DNA of 64,000 nt from Aerococcus sp. Group 1 (GTDB taxonomy: Bacteria > Bacillota > Bacilli > Lactobacillales > Aerococcaceae): contig NC_015278.1 in NCBI RefSeq assembly GCF_000193205.1, forward strand, positions 930,001 to 994,000, given 5' to 3'. The notes beneath the pieces are model-generated. The model was not told where the DNA came from. It worked only from the letters and a program-made list of their open reading frames with translations, and searched no databases. Both the position numbers and the translations under genes were made by a program. Shown one piece after another: positions 1 through 10,700 of the stretch. Position 1 is the first letter of the stretch. The number at the start of each line of letters is the position of its first letter.

Positions 1-46
1 TATTAATAGAAATAAGAGCGACTCGCTCAAAGGAGGAAATCAAAAA

Positions 47-2416
47 ATGACTGATTTTGATTCAAAAGCGTATTTAGATAAAGTGGATGCCTGGTGGCGT
101 GCCGCTAATTATTTATCTGTGGGACAAATGTATTTACGGGATAATCCTTTATTAGACCGCGAAGTAACTGCAGATGACATCAAGATCACCCCAATTGGAC
201 ACTGGGGAACTATTGCTGGGCAAAACTTTGTTTATGCGCACTTGAACCGTGTGATCAATAAATATGACCTAAACATGTTCTATATCGAAGGACCAGGACA
301 CGGTGGTCAAGTCATGCAAGCTAACGCCTATTTAGACGGCACTTGGACTGAACACTATCCAGAATACCCACAAAACAAGGAAGGTATGCAAAAATTCTTC
401 AAATACTTCTCCTTCCCAGGCGGAACTGGCTCCCATGCCACTGCTGAAATCCCTGGCTCTATCCATGAAGGTGGAGAATTAGGTTATTCCTTATCTCATG
501 CAACTGGTGCTATTCTTGATAACCCAGATGTGATCGCTGCCACTGTGATTGGTGACGGGGAATCTGAAACTGGTCCGTTAGCAGCTAGCTGGTTATCTAA
601 CAGCTTCATTAACCCAGTGACTGACGGTGCAGTCTTACCAATCCTTTACTTAAACGGGGGTAAAATTGCTAACCCAACCATCTTAGAACGTAAATCCAAT
701 GAAGACTTGATTAAGTACTTCCAAGGATTAGGTTGGGATCCAATGGTGGTTGAAGGAAACGATCCTGAGAAGGTTCACCCACTCATGGCTAAAACCTTAG
801 ACCAAGCCATTGAAAAGATTAAATCCATCCAAGGCGAAGCACGTAAGGGTTCAGCTGACGAAGCAACCATGGGTCACTGGCCAATGATTCTTTACCGGAC
901 ACCTAAGGGCTGGACTGGTCCTAAGGCATGGGAAGGTAACGACATTGAAGGTTCTTTCCGGGCTCACCAAGTGCCAATCCCAGTGAACGCTGAAAACATG
1001 GAACACGTGGATGCCTTAATTGACTGGTTGAAATCCTATCGTCCAGAAGAACTCTTTACTGAAGAGGGTCAATTACGTCCAGAAATTGCTGAAATTGCAC
1101 CTAAGGGTGACCAACGGATGGCTTCTAACCCAATTACTGACGGAGGCATCGATCCTAAACCTTTAGACTTACCAGACTGGCGTGACTATGCTCTTGACTT
1201 TGAAACACCTGGTGAACGCGATGCCCAAGACATGATTGAAATGGGTGGCTATGCAGCTGGCGTTATCGAAAAGAACCCAGACAACTTCCGTATCTTTGGG
1301 CCAGACGAAACCAAGTCTAACCGCTTGAACAAGGTCTTCAACGTCACCAAACGTCAATGGTTAGAACCAATCAAGGATAACTACGATGAATGGATGTCAC
1401 CATCTGGTCGTGTGATTGACTCACAATTGTCAGAACACCAAATGGAAGGTTTCCTAGAAGCTTATACCTTAACCGGTCGCCATGGTTTCTTTGCTAGTTA
1501 TGAAGCCTTCATACGGACAGTTGACTCCATGATCACCCAACATTTCAAATGGATGCGTGAAGCTAGCGAATACAAATGGCATAAACCATATCAATCATTG
1601 AACTTGATTTCTTCTTCTACCGCTTTCCAACAAGACCATAACGGTTATACTCACCAAGACCCAGGTTTATTAACCCACTTGGCAGAGAAGAAGGGTGAAT
1701 TTGTACGGGCTTATCTCCCTGCAGATACCAACTCCCTCTTAGCTGTGATGGATAAGGCTTTAAGTTCAGAAAACGTGATTAACTACATCGTGACTTCTAA
1801 ACACCCACGTCCACAATTCTTCTCAGTTGAAGAAGCTGAAGAATTTGTTGACAAGGGCTACAAGGTCATCGACTGGGCTTCTACCGTTGAAGAAGGGGAA
1901 GAACCTGACGTAGTGATCGCTGCATCTGGTACTGAACCAACAGTAGAAACCATTGCAACCATTTCATACCTACACGAAGCCTTCCCAGAATTGAAGATTC
2001 GTTACGTGAATGTGGTTGATCTCTACCGTCTCCGTCATCCAAATATTGACCCACGTGGCTTATCTGACGAAGAATTTGATGCTGTCTTTACTAAAGACAA
2101 ACCAGTCTTCTTTGGCTTCCACAGCTTCGAAGGCTTACTCAAAGACATTTTCTTCGACCGTCACAATCATAACCTCTACCCACATGGTTACCGTGAAGAA
2201 GGGGCCATTACCACACCATTTGACATGCGTGTCTTAAACGAACTCGACCGCTTCCACTTTGCGGCTCATGTTGCTGAAGTGGTATACGGCGATAAAGCCC
2301 AAGACTTCATTGACCAAATGAATGCTAAGGTGGAAGAACACCGTGCCTACATTGTAGAATACGGTACTGATATGCCAGAAGTTAAAGAATGGAAATGGCA
2401 ACCACTTGAAAAATAG
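47..2416 (+). CDS. xfp: Phosphoketolase (xylulose-5-phosphate/fructose-6-phosphate)
   Basis: A cytosolic thiamine-diphosphate enzyme that cleaves xylulose-5-P (and often fructose-6-P) with phosphate into acetyl phosphate plus glyceraldehyde-3-P (or erythrose-4-P). It is the key step of heterofermentative sugar breakdown. At 789 residues it has full family length. It shows the N-terminal GHWGT and GPGHGG motifs (roughly residues 55-90) and the diphosphate-binding GDGESETG stretch near residue 170, followed by pyrimidine-binding and C-terminal transketolase-like domains. The ATG follows a strong AAAGGAGG site. A small GAGCG/CGCTC hairpin lies just upstream at 17-29, but the promoter is outside the window. 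The acetyl phosphate could feed the acetate kinase at 56847. Whether it prefers X5P or F6P cannot be read from the sequence. Confidence 0.97.
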   Translation: MTDFDSKAYLDKVDAWWRAANYLSVGQMYLRDNPLLDREVTADDIKITPIGHWGTIAGQNFVYAHLNRVINKYDLNMFYIEGPGHGGQVMQANAYLDGTWTEHYPEYPQNKEGMQKFFKYFSFPGGTGSHATAEIPGSIHEGGELGYSLSHATGAILDNPDVIAATVIGDGESETGPLAASWLSNSFINPVTDGAVLPILYLNGGKIANPTILERKSNEDLIKYFQGLGWDPMVVEGNDPEKVHPLMAKTLDQAIEKIKSIQGEARKGSADEATMGHWPMILYRTPKGWTGPKAWEGNDIEGSFRAHQVPIPVNAENMEHVDALIDWLKSYRPEELFTEEGQLRPEIAEIAPKGDQRMASNPITDGGIDPKPLDLPDWRDYALDFETPGERDAQDMIEMGGYAAGVIEKNPDNFRIFGPDETKSNRLNKVFNVTKRQWLEPIKDNYDEWMSPSGRVIDSQLSEHQMEGFLEAYTLTGRHGFFASYEAFIRTVDSMITQHFKWMREASEYKWHKPYQSLNLISSSTAFQQDHNGYTHQDPGLLTHLAEKKGEFVRAYLPADTNSLLAVMDKALSSENVINYIVTSKHPRPQFFSVEEAEEFVDKGYKVIDWASTVEEGEEPDVVIAASGTEPTVETIATISYLHEAFPELKIRYVNVVDLYRLRHPNIDPRGLSDEEFDAVFTKDKPVFFGFHSFEGLLKDIFFDRHNHNLYPHGYREEGAITTPFDMRVLNELDRFHFAAHVAEVVYGDKAQDFIDQMNAKVEEHRAYIVEYGTDMPEVKEWKWQPLEK

Positions 2417-2432
2417 TTAGACTAATAGTAGA

Positions 2433-2465
2433 AAACGGCAGGCGAAGTCCTGTCGTTTTTTCTTT
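2433..2465 (+). terminator. Rho-independent terminator after xfp
   Basis: The hairpin arms AACGGCAGG and CCTGTCGTT (one G-U pair) are separated by a six-base loop and followed by a T-rich run. It lies 17 bases after the xfp stop codon. Confidence 0.9.
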
Positions 2466-2503
2466 TGACTTGTTTTCTACTTTGGCTTTTTTCCCTTTCT
2501 GCC

Positions 2504-2531
2504 TTCAAAAGAGACAAATTTATGCTAAAAT
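2504..2531 (+). promoter_or_regulatory. Putative argS promoter
   Basis: TTCAAA (2504-2509) and TAAAAT (2526-2531) are separated by 16 bases, with a TGC extended -10 element. A short hairpin CACCTTG/CAAGGTG (2542-2561) sits in the leader between the promoter and the ribosome binding site. It is too small to be a T-box. Confidence 0.6.
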
Positions 2532-2589
2532 AGAAAGGACGCACCTTGCTAAGTCAAGGTGAAAGACTCATTAACAAAGGAGTTAAAGC

Positions 2590-4281
2590 ATGAATATTAA
2601 ACAACATATTGCAAAAATTATTCAAGCAGAAGTTAGCGACTATTTAAGTCTAGACCAAGTAGAAGATGTCTTAGAAGTGCCAAAGCATGAAGGCCAAGGG
2701 GACCTGGCTTTTCCTGCTTTTATCTTGGCTAAATCACTTCGCCAAGCCCCTCAAAAAATCGCCAGTGAATTAGCCGGTAAACTCAGTGATGAGTTAATCG
2801 ATCATGTTGAAGCAGTAGGGCCCTACATTAACTTCTTCTTAAAGGCCGATAAGATCTCTGCCGCTGTCCTAGCTGATATCTTAGATAAGGAATCCGCTTA
2901 TGGTCAATTAGCTATTGGGGATGGAGAAAATATTTGTATTGATATGTCTAGCCCCAATATTGCTAAGCCCATGTCCATGGGCCACCTTCGTTCTACCGTT
3001 ATTGGGAACGCTATCGGTAATATTGTTGAAAAGGTGAGCTTCCAACCTGTTCGCATTAACCACTTAGGGGACTGGGGAACGCAATTTGGTAAACTCATTG
3101 TTGCTTACCGTAAATGGGGTGACGAAGAAACCGTTCGACAAAATCCCATTAAGGAATTAAACCGCTTGTATGTTTATTTCCACAAAATGGCTGATGAAGA
3201 CGATTCTTTAAATGATGAAGCGCGCCAAGCCTTTAAAGAATTAGAGGGCGGCAACCCAGAAGAATTGGAATTATGGCAATGGATGCGGGAGAAATCCTTA
3301 GAAGAATTCCAAAGTATCTATGATTTGCTAGGTATCGATTTTGATTCCATGAATGGGGAAGCCTTCTATAATGACAAGATGGATGCAGTAATTGACGAGT
3401 TAGAAGAAAAAGACCTGCTCAAGATTGACCAAGGAGCTACCCTAGTTGATTTGGAAGCCTATGACTTGATTCCAGCCTTAGTGAAGAAGTCTGATGGGGC
3501 GACCCTTTATATGACTCGTGACCTGGCAGCTGTCTTCTACCGTAAGCGGACCTATGACTTTGACCAATGCCTCTATGTAGTCGGTAATGAGCAATCGGTC
3601 CACTTTAAGCAATTAAAGGCTGTCATCAAAGAAATGGGTTATGACTGGTATGATGATATCCACCATATTCCATTCGGCTTAATTACCCAAGGAGGTAAGA
3701 AACTCTCTACCCGGAAAGGGAAAGTCGTTCTCCTAGAGTCCGTTCTAAAAGAAGCCATTCGTTTAGCTCAGAAACAAATCAACAGTAAAAACCCTGACCT
3801 TACTGATAAAGATCAAGTGGCCGAAGCTGTTGGGGTGGGCGCAGTGGTCTTCCATGACCTCAAGAATGACCGTTTGAATAACTTTGACTTCCAATTAGAA
3901 GAAGTAGTCCAATTTGAAGGAGAAACTGGCCCCTATGTCCAATATGCCAATGCCCGGGCTCAATCAATTTTACGTAAGGCCAATGCCGGTAAACCTCGTC
4001 TAGACGACCTACAACTGTCTGATGACGAGTCCTATGCGGTGGTCAAACAATTAAACCGTTTTCCAGAAATTATTGCTAAGGCCTATGAAAGTTATGAACC
4101 TAGTGTGATCGCTAAGTATACGCTTCAATTAGCCCAACGCTTTAACAAATATTATGCCCATACTCGGGTCCTTGAAGAAGATGACCAATTAAACGCTCGC
4201 TTAGCTTTAGTTTACGCGGTATCAGTGGTCTTGACTGAAGGCTTGAGACTTTTAGGCGTTCAAGCACCAAAAGAAATGTAA
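2590..4281 (+). CDS. argS: Arginyl-tRNA synthetase
   Basis: A class I aminoacyl-tRNA synthetase that charges tRNA-Arg with arginine using ATP. At 563 residues it has normal length. Domains in order are the N-terminal Add1 (tRNA D-loop) domain at about 1-85, the catalytic Rossmann fold with the HIGH-type signature SMGHLRST near residue 130, the KMSKS-type loop LSTRKGK near 375, and a C-terminal DALR anticodon-binding domain ending in LLGVQAPKEM. The ATG is preceded by AAAGGAG. The gene appears monocistronic, with its own promoter and terminator. The HIGH motif has Ser-Met in place of the usual His-Val or His-Ile. I recall similar SxGH forms in streptococcal enzymes, so I do not regard this as a defect. 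Confidence 0.97.
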   Translation: MNIKQHIAKIIQAEVSDYLSLDQVEDVLEVPKHEGQGDLAFPAFILAKSLRQAPQKIASELAGKLSDELIDHVEAVGPYINFFLKADKISAAVLADILDKESAYGQLAIGDGENICIDMSSPNIAKPMSMGHLRSTVIGNAIGNIVEKVSFQPVRINHLGDWGTQFGKLIVAYRKWGDEETVRQNPIKELNRLYVYFHKMADEDDSLNDEARQAFKELEGGNPEELELWQWMREKSLEEFQSIYDLLGIDFDSMNGEAFYNDKMDAVIDELEEKDLLKIDQGATLVDLEAYDLIPALVKKSDGATLYMTRDLAAVFYRKRTYDFDQCLYVVGNEQSVHFKQLKAVIKEMGYDWYDDIHHIPFGLITQGGKKLSTRKGKVVLLESVLKEAIRLAQKQINSKNPDLTDKDQVAEAVGVGAVVFHDLKNDRLNNFDFQLEEVVQFEGETGPYVQYANARAQSILRKANAGKPRLDDLQLSDDESYAVVKQLNRFPEIIAKAYESYEPSVIAKYTLQLAQRFNKYYAHTRVLEEDDQLNARLALVYAVSVVLTEGLRLLGVQAPKEM

Positions 4282-4317
4282 TTGATCTATAAATAATAAT
4301 TATTTAAGCTAATTAAT

Positions 4318-4369
4318 TCCTCTTAAAGCACTTTCAAGTTTAGAAAGTGGCTTTAAGGGGATTTTTTTC
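4318..4369 (+). terminator. Rho-independent terminator after argS
   Basis: Long imperfect arms TTAAAGC-ACTTTC and GAAAGTGGCTTTAA are followed by ATTTTTTTCTT. Confidence 0.9.
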
Positions 4370-4711
4370 TTGGCCATTATTATTTAATGAAGTTTTCGAT
4401 CTAAAAAACGAGCAGTGTTTGACCTGGTATATTTAGCAATAAAAACAAAAAATGTATAAAAGTATGAATTATTAATAATTATAAATTCATTTCTTATATT
4501 TTTTATGATGAAAACAGGCAGTAAACCGTGAATATTGGGGATTACTAGCTATTGGATGTTTTTATAAATTAAATAAAGTTAATGATATAATAAATTAAAT
4601 ATCGATAAAATATAATATTAATTAAATTACGTTTCGCTTTGTAATACCATAACCATATCAAGTCCTTGTTTTGTAATGAAACGAATTTGTATAAGTATGA
4701 GGAGGAAGAAT
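4370..4711 (+). other. AT-rich leader region of the first adhesin
   Basis: No gene is seen. The stretch is very AT-rich and holds two TATAAT hexamers (4586-4591 and 4611-4616), either of which could be the adhesin -10 element. No convincing -35 was found. The last 25 bases carry TATAAGTATGAGGAGG, nearly identical to the leader of the second adhesin at 11991-12006. Confidence 0.5.
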
Positions 4712-7700
4712 ATGGTTGGTAAGAATAACCTTAAGGTGAAAAAGGAAAAGCAAAGTAACAAATTCTACCGCTATTCGATTAGACGTCTAAGTGTTGGCGT
4801 AGCATCGGTTGCAGTAGCGGCAGGTTTGCTCTTTGTATCTGATTCAGCTGTCGCCCAAGCGGCCACCGACGAAGTCAAAGCGTCAACAGTGGAAACGACT
4901 AATGCGCCAGCTCCTGTAGCGGATACGAAGCCGAGTGAAACAGTGGCAAGTCCAGCTGAGGATAAAGCAGTTCCTACACCTGTAGCAGAAGAAGCAAAGT
5001 TTACTGAAGAAAAAGCAGAAGCTAAACCGGCTCAACCTGAAGCAGATAAGAAGTCTGAAGAAAAAACTCAATCTGAGAAAGCTAAAGCCGATGTCAAATC
5101 TGAAAAGGCTGAAGCTAAGAAAATTGAAAAACAAGCTAAGTCTGAAAAAGCAGCTAAGGATGAAGAACAGTTTAAACCTGAAAACGTTAAAGATGAAAAA
5201 GAATCTAAAGAAAAGTCAAAAATTAACAATGAAGGTAAGCCTGATAAAAAAGCGAAAGCTGACAAAGTATCAAGTCGTGCAGCTAACTATGCAGGAGAAG
5301 CTAAGAAATCTGAAGATAAAGCTGACAAGAAAGACTATACACTAAAAGATGAAGGCTTGTCTTTCTATGCCAATGGTTCTAGCGTTGATACGACAAACTC
5401 AGATAAAAAAATATATGGTGATTCTGAATTATTAAAGAGATTACAAGATTCCGCCATTGATGCAACGGGTAAGAAAGGCGATAAGCGCTCTTATTCCGGT
5501 ACTGTTTTCGTATATAGAAATGGTAATAGTAACGAAGTAACTAAGGAAACCTTAGCTGGCGTTCCTGTTTATTTGCAATGGGCTTATAAAGATGGCTATG
5601 TTTCCCCAGTATATAAGACCGTTTCAAATGCAGACGGGACCTTTACATTAACATTTGATAAACCAATTATTGATAAATTTGGTAATGTTCATAAATGGAA
5701 ACTGTCTGATGGTGATCAAGAAGCTTTTGCGGTTAGAACTTGGGCGGAAAACCCTGATCCTGATCATTTAGCTTTAATTAAAGGCGGGGACCAAATTACT
5801 GGTTTCCACAAACGTTTAACACGTACTAATGAGTCTTGGAATTTCACGGCAGGAATTGATCGCATTGTTGGCGGTCAAGTTGTTTTTCAAGAGAAATTGC
5901 TTAATAATGAATGGTTAGTTGGGCCTAAGGATACTTGGCGGGTATCTCCAGATCCTTCTGGTGAGTGGAAACCTGCCGGGGATTACGGTAAAGTCTCTGG
6001 TAAAGTCTGGTTTGACGGGGGCGATCCTGCTGGTTCCGATGCACGTATGTGGAAGAAAGATTCGTGGGACCTTCCAGCAGCTAAAACAAAAGTGGTTGCA
6101 TCTTATGTGAATGATGAAGTGGCACGTCTATTCGACAAGTGGAAGAAAGACAATAACTATACAGGATCTAATGGGCAAGATAACCCAAGAATCTTAGAAT
6201 TTAGAGATGCTCAAGCCCAAATCATTGCAGACTATGAAGCCACAAATGGCAAAGGATCACATATTGCTGAAACAGTAGTTGGTACTGTTGACTCTAATGG
6301 CAATTACTACATTCCGTTTAGAGGACTCTATGGTGTGTCTCGAAATAAAGCTAATAGTGGAACATCAATTTCCTATACCATTAAACCAGAAGAATATGGC
6401 AAAGTAGTCGATGTAAAAGATGACAACCATACCAATTTAATGGCTTGGAATGGGACGATCGGACAAAAACACCGTCACATTAACCAAGACTATATGTATG
6501 TTGCTTCTTTAATTGAGAACTATAATATTTGGTCAAATACATCTCAAAACAACATGTTTGCTCTTCTTGATGGGGCTGCTTTACCAGTTGGTCCATCAAA
6601 CCTGGCCTCAGGGAATATCTCAAACGTCAATTTTGCTGCCATTGTAGCTAAACCAGCTCATGCGATTAAGACTTACGATGCCCAATCAAACTTTGCGCCA
6701 GCTGGGGCCAAAGTAGAAAATGCCTCTGAAGGTCTGCTACCAAGTACGACTTATGTTCAGAGATGGTTCAAAGACGGCAAGCCATATGGAGAAGCGACTG
6801 AATTCGTAACAACTCCTGAAGGCAAAGCTCCAGCATCCATTCCATTGAATGTCGATAAGCAACTTGGCGCACCAGCTAAATTCACTTCTGCTATTTTCTT
6901 AAATGACGGAAGCAAACATGATAATTTAACCGATGCACTTGCTGCAGATGCCTTTATCGCAGCTCCTAAGGTTGAATACGATCAAATTGAAAAGAAAGCT
7001 GGACAAGAGGCTAAAACTGCTGCTCCAAAATACAAGAATGCTGCAGGTAAAGCTTATAAACCAAATCCTAATGACGGTAAGCCAACCTTCTCCTATGAAG
7101 AAAGAAAAGAAACGGTTGATAAGGACGGCGAAACTAAGATTTCTTATGAACCTCTAAAGACTGTTAAAGTTGGTAACAAGGATATTCCTGTAACAGTTGA
7201 TCCAAAAACAGGTGAAGTCACCATCGAAGCGGCTGATACCGCTAAGATTCCGGGTGAAACAGTCACTGTTCCTGTAACTCTTACCTATCCAAATGGTATG
7301 AAGGTTAAGACTGATGCTGTGATTAAGGTGTTACCTAAGGAAGAACAAAAAGACTTAGTTGAGCCTCAATACACCGAAGTCCCAGGCAAAGTCGGCGAAG
7401 AAGTATCTTCAACACCTAAATTTACCGACAAAGCAGGTAAGGATACCGCTAAACCTGAAGGTGCTAAATTTGCTTTAGGCGAAAACGCTCCAGAGGGTGC
7501 AACAGTCGATCCTGAAACTGGTGTTGTGAAATACACACCTAAGGCAGGCGATGCTGCGAAGACAGTTAACGTCCCAGTCGTTGTAACCTACAAGGATGGC
7601 TCACAGGATACCACCAATGCGCCAATCCATGTGGCGGCCCAAGACAAGATCAAAGACGTGACGGATCCAAACGCTCCAGTTCCAGAAGGCTATGTGCGTT

Positions 7701-10700
7701 TGAAATTTAATGCAGACTCCAAGGATGGTTCAGTAACCGGTGAATTTGCGGACAATGCTAAGGTGAAAGCCTTCGACGTTCTCAAGGGCACCAAGTTCAA
7801 CGACCCAGCTATCCGAGAGAAATTCGACCAAGTTGTACCAACTAACCCAGTTGCAGACAACCCAGCCAAGAAATGGTCGTCATGGGAACCCATCTTTGAC
7901 AATGAATTAGCCAAGGATACCCCAATCGAAAAAGGGCTTAAGGGCGACACCCGCGAATACCATTCTGTTTACGAAGATAAAGCGTTCAACGAAGACAATG
8001 TTGGAATCGCTAAGGTTGAAATCGTCCAAGACCCAACCAAGAAGGCCTACACTGAAGGCAAGGAAGGCGACAACAAGCTCGACCCAGCCGGCACCCAGGT
8101 GAAATTAACCGATGCCAACGGCGTAGAAAAAGTTGTTGAACCAAAAGACTTCGGCAAGTACGGCATTAAACTTGGCCTCAAAGATGTGCCTAACTACACC
8201 ACAGAAACACCTTTAACCAAGAAAGACCATGACGGTAAGAAGGTTGAAGTCACTGTTCCAGGTAAGAGCGGCGAACTCAAGGCGGAATCTAAGGTCCCAA
8301 TCACGGTGAAACAACAGGATAAGGATGCCTTAGAACCAAGTTATGCGCCAACTGAAGCCAATGTTGGTCAAGAAGCTGCTTCGAAGGCACCAACTTTCAA
8401 AGACAGCGCTAATAAAGCAGTTAAGCAACCAGCTGGCGTTACATTCGCTTTAGGCAAGGATGCTCCAGCAGGGGCTAAGATCGATCCTAAGACAGGGGTT
8501 GTGACTTACACACCACAAGATACTGACGAAGGCAAAGCGGTGAAAGTCCCAGTCGTTGTCACTTACGGCGATAAGACAACCGATACCACAGAAGCTAGCT
8601 TCAACGTAGCCCAACGCGCTGACGTGATCGAACCAACAGATCCAAACGCAGAAGTCCCACAAGGTTATCACAAGGTAACCCTCAAGGCTGGCGAAGGCAC
8701 CCAAGTCCCAGAAAAAGTTCTCCACGTAAGAGACGGCAAGGGCATCCCAGCTGACAAGTACCCAGCAGCTAAAATTGATCCTGCCCAAGCCAAGGACTAC
8801 AAGGAACCAATTACATGGTCAGTTGTTCCTGGAACAGCTATCACCAAGGATGAAGTGATTGTAGCTAACGCTACTAAGAAGACTGACGCTGAAAAGAACG
8901 ATCCAAAAGCCCAAGAACAAACCGTCAAAGTCGGCGAAACACCTGAGGCTGAAAAGTCCATCGCGAATCTGGGTGATTTACCTAAGGGGACTAAAGTCGC
9001 TTACAAGGAACCAGTTGACACCAAGACACCAGGTGATAAAGAAGCGACAGTCGTTGTAACCTACCCAGACGGTACCAGCGAAGAAGTTCCAGCAAAAGTT
9101 GTCGTAAAAGACTTAACGGATGCAGAAAAGAACACGCCGCAAGCTAAGGAACAAACAGTTAAAGTCGGTGAAACACCTAAGGCTGAAGATTCAATTGCGA
9201 ACTTAGGAGATCTTCCACAAGGCACTAAGGTAGCTTACAAGGAACCTGTTGACACCAAGACACCAGGTGACAAACCTGCAACTGTAGTGGTAACCTACCC
9301 AGATGGTTCAAGTGAAGAAGTTCCAGCAACTGTAAAAGTTAAGGACCTGACTGATGCTGAAAAGAATGATCCTCAAGGTCAAGACATCAACACCAAAGTT
9401 GGCGAAACACCAAATGCAAAAGATGGGATTAAGGATGCGGACAAGTTACCACAAGGGACTAAGTTCGAGTTCAAAAAACCAGTCGACACTAAGGAAGCTG
9501 GCGATAAACCTGCTACTGTTGTAGTAATTTACCCAGATGGCACTAAGGATGAAGTGTCAGTAACGGTTAAGGTTTCTGAAAACCCAACCCAAGCTGAAAC
9601 GACTACCCCAACTGTTCCAGCCAAGACCGAAGTCGAAGATAAGACTAACTTAACTCCTGAAGAACAAGATAAGGTTAAGAAGGCTATCGAAGACGCTAAC
9701 AAGGATAAATTCCCAACTCCTAAGGAAGGCCAAAGCCCAACCACGGTTGAAGTAGGCAAGGACGGCACCGCAACCATTAAATACCCAGATGGGTCTAAAG
9801 ACACCATCCCAGGGACGGACTTAGTTGTTGAACGCCCCAAGACCACTGTTGAAGGCACGCCTAAGAAGGTTAAGCCAACCAACGACCCTCAAGACACCGG
9901 CCTGGTTGTGAAGAACCAAGACGACAAGACCCCAACTAAGGTGACTGCCAAGGATGAAGACGATCAAGACGTTCCGGTAACGGTTGACCCAACCACCGGT
10001 AAGGTTTCTGTAACCCCAGGCACCAAGGTTGACGGCCCGATCATCGTAACGGTTGAAGACAAAGACTTACCAGCAGGCAAGCAAGACTTCGTCGTTCCAG
10101 TAGAAGGCCACGAAGCCGGTCGCGACGATAACGGCTCAAATAAGACCCAAGCTGACCTTACTGAACCGACTGTTCCAGCCAAGACCGAAGTCGAAGACAA
10201 GACTAACTTAACCCCAGAAGAACAAGATAAGGTTAAGAAGGCCATCGAAGACGCTAATAAGGACAAGTTCCCAGCGCCTAAGGAAAGCCAAAACCCAACT
10301 ACCGTTGAAATCGGCAAGGACGGCACCGCAACCATCACCTACCCAGATGGGTCTAAAGACACCATCCCAGGGACGGACTTAGTTGTTGAACGGCCTAAGA
10401 CCACGGTTGAAGGCACACCTAAGACGGTTAAACCAACTAACGATCCACAAGACACTGGTCTTGTTGTGAAGAATAAAGATGACAAGACCCCAACTAAGGT
10501 AACCGCTAAGGACGAAGACGGTCAAGATGTTCCGGTAACAGTTGACCCAACCACCGGAAAGATCTCCGTAACTCCGGGCACCAAGGTTGACGGCCCGATC
10601 ACCGTAACGGTTGAAGACAAAGACTTACCAGCAGGCAAGCAAGACTTCGTCGTTCCAGTTGAAGGCCATGAAGCCGGTCGTGACGACAACGGTTCTGATA

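Noticed and set aside
2542..2590. T-box leader for argS
   Set aside because: There is only a short hairpin and no T-box sequence or terminator in the leader.
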